From contig CALDZQ010000238.1 of NCBI GenBank assembly GCA_937944035.1, positions 1-6,107 of the forward strand: 6,107 nt of DNA, written 5' to 3'. Every line of letters starts with the position of its first letter. The first letter of the stretch is position 1. A program made the position numbers and the translations under genes. The notes beneath the pieces are model-generated. The model saw nothing but the letters and a program-made list of their open reading frames with translations, did no database searches and was not told the DNA's origin. Source of the DNA: an uncultured Neomegalonema sp. (lineage in GTDB: Bacteria; Pseudomonadota; Alphaproteobacteria; Rhodobacterales; Rhodobacteraceae). Positions 5,023 to 6,107 of the stretch are shown here, piece after piece.

Positions 5023-5212
5023 GGGGTAAATCTCCTTTTAGAATGAATTATTTATGCTCATTTGCAACTAACTTGAGGCAGAAAATGCGCCAAGATTTGG
5101 GCATTTTCTGACGCTCTATGGTTCAACTCGATCGCGGATGGCTGTAGACGGCGTACATATCAAACTAAGCTTGTTCCGCGTTGTGCGTCAAACTGTCAAA
5201 TCGGTATTTTCT
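5023..5212 (-). promoter_or_regulatory. gdhA upstream region
   Basis: This 190-bp spacer contains no supported gene. Reading towards gdhA, it has two TTTGAC copies 8 bp apart (5186-5200), then the long inverted repeat (5079-5110), then AATGA-N11-TCATT (5042-5062) and the Shine-Dalgarno sequence. The best sigma-70-like pair is TTGACG (5186-5191) with a weak TAGTTT (5162-5167) after 18 bp, which would put the inverted repeat in the leader. I cannot fix the promoter with confidence. Confidence 0.4.
5079..5110. promoter_or_regulatory. Long inverted repeat upstream of gdhA
   Basis: CAGAAAATGC (5079-5088) and GCATTTTCTG (5101-5110) are perfect 10-bp inverted arms. Inside them CCAA (5090-5093) pairs with TTGG (5097-5100) around a 3-nt loop, leaving one bulged G (5089), so nearly the whole 32 bp folds. 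It starts 57 bp before the gdhA ATG and about 100 bp past the hrpB stop. No U tract follows on the minus strand, so it is a poor intrinsic terminator. It could be an operator or a structured 5' leader for gdhA. Confidence 0.5.
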
Positions 5213-6107
5213 TTAACGTTTTCGTGGTTTTGCCCGCGTGGTCGGATCGGCATTGAGCGGGTCTTCCGGCCACGGATGGCGGGGGTATTGGCTGCGCAGG
5301 TCTTTGCGGACATCGGCGTAGGAATTGGTCCAAAAACCCGGTAAATCCCCCGTCACCTGCACCGGACGGCGGGCTGGTGAGAGAAGACGCACCAGCAAGG
5401 GCACGCGCCCGTTCATTATGCTGGGGTGGGTTTTTGTGCCGAACATCTCCTGCACGCGCACATCCAAAGCCGGGGGATCGCTGGCGTAATCGATCTTCGC
5501 CTTACTGCCCGCCGCCGTGACCAGCGAGGAAGGGGCAAGACGATCCAGCGCTTCGCGGGCGTTCCAATCAAGGGTGTCGCGCAGGATAGTCTCCAGCGGC
5601 AGTGCGGCAAAATCGGCCTTGGTTCTGACTTTGCCGAGATGGGGAAGAAGCCAGTTTTCGGCGGTTTCGAGCAGTTTTTCATCGCTCCAATCGGGTAAGG
5701 TGTCGCTGTGCGGTGCGGCCCAGCGCACACGCGCGCGAAGACGGTCAGCACCCTCGCGCCAGGGCAGGACTTCCAGCCCGTATTTCCGCAACCCGTCCAG
5801 CGCCGCACCCGCAACGGCTTCAGCGGGAACATCGGTCCATTTCTGCGCGTCGAGGGCGATGGCGCCGAGGCGGCGCTCGTTTCGGGCGAGGACGCCGCTG
5901 CTCTGGCTGTCCCAGACACAGAGCGCCTCATCGGTGATTTGATCGGCGAACGCCTCCTCGATTTGCGACAGCGTGATCCGGGCGGCGAGGCGGATTCGGG
6001 CCTCGCGCGGGTTGCCGTCGAGATGGGCAATGGCGAGGAAGCGCTCGCCCGCCAGCTTGTCCGCCGCATCGAAAAAGATCGCTCCCTTGCCGCCGGACAA
6101 CACGAAA
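5213..6107 (-). CDS. hrpB: ATP-dependent helicase HrpB, C-terminal part (enters from right edge)
   Basis: These last 297 residues belong to HrpB, a DEAH-box (DExH) helicase-like ATPase of about 800 residues in other bacteria; its cellular role is poorly known. The helicase core, with Walker A and DEAH motifs, lies beyond the window. What is visible is the family-specific C-terminal region (HrpB_C). It includes DVRVQEMFG (about 5440-5466), GRVPLLVRLLSPARRPVQVT, and DLPGFWTNSYADVRKDLR, followed by YPRHPWPEDP shortly before the end (about 5240-5270). This closing block is almost diagnostic of HrpB. The tail is basic (RAKPRKR) and ends at TAA (5213-5215). The frame is open to the right edge; base 6107 belongs to an incomplete codon. 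gdhA follows on the same strand after 190 bp. Confidence 0.95.
   Translation of the reverse strand, partial: FVLSGGKGAIFFDAADKLAGERFLAIAHLDGNPREARIRLAARITLSQIEEAFADQITDEALCVWDSQSSGVLARNERRLGAIALDAQKWTDVPAEAVAGAALDGLRKYGLEVLPWREGADRLRARVRWAAPHSDTLPDWSDEKLLETAENWLLPHLGKVRTKADFAALPLETILRDTLDWNAREALDRLAPSSLVTAAGSKAKIDYASDPPALDVRVQEMFGTKTHPSIMNGRVPLLVRLLSPARRPVQVTGDLPGFWTNSYADVRKDLRSQYPRHPWPEDPLNADPTTRAKPRKR

Noticed and set aside
3679..5046. Long 455-codon open frame on the plus strand opposite gdhA
   Set aside because: It lies antisense over a clearly real gene and its product shows no family motifs; long antisense frames are expected in GC-rich coding DNA.

Overview
The window looks like chromosomal DNA from an alphaproteobacterium. 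It is GC-rich, with AT-rich intergenic spacers. Several proteins have the form typical of that class: an HSD10-type short-chain dehydrogenase, a 474-residue NAD-type glutamate dehydrogenase, and a pirin that begins with the usual alphaproteobacterial N-terminus. The lineage call rests on remembered protein resemblance, not on a search. No rRNA, tRNA, CRISPR array, transposase or phage gene is visible.

Layout from left to right. Bases 1-528 (minus) hold the first 176 codons of xsc, sulfoacetaldehyde acetyltransferase, which runs off the left edge. Bases 529-817 are an AT-rich spacer with hairpins behind the next gene and several weak promoter candidates for xsc. Bases 818-1582 (minus) encode a short-chain dehydrogenase of the HSD10 / 3-hydroxyacyl-CoA dehydrogenase type 2 group. 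It is divergent, across 74 bp, from a plus-strand gene at 1657-2463 for a YcgL/RlaP-family (COG3541, PF10127) nucleotidyltransferase. Just downstream, three tandem 10-bp repeats that each carry a Shine-Dalgarno core lead into a 54-codon reading frame. This frame is the N-terminus of a pirin cut off by an early stop, and no further pirin sequence follows. A promoter-like stretch then leads to a conserved hypothetical protein of about 220 residues (2823-3485).

Two near-identical GC hairpins fill the convergent gap after it. Bases 3598-5022 (minus) encode glutamate dehydrogenase. Its 190-bp upstream spacer holds a strong inverted repeat. Bases 5213-6107 (minus) are the C-terminal part of the helicase HrpB, entering from the right edge.

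The genes do not form one obvious pathway. xsc (sulfonate carbon use), the acyl-CoA-type dehydrogenase and glutamate dehydrogenase are all central or catabolic metabolism, but each seems to be its own transcription unit. I do not see a clear new defence, secretion or mobile system. The points most worth a second look are the truncated pirin with its triplicated ribosome-binding sequence, the twin palindromes at 3514-3585, and the inverted repeat in front of gdhA.
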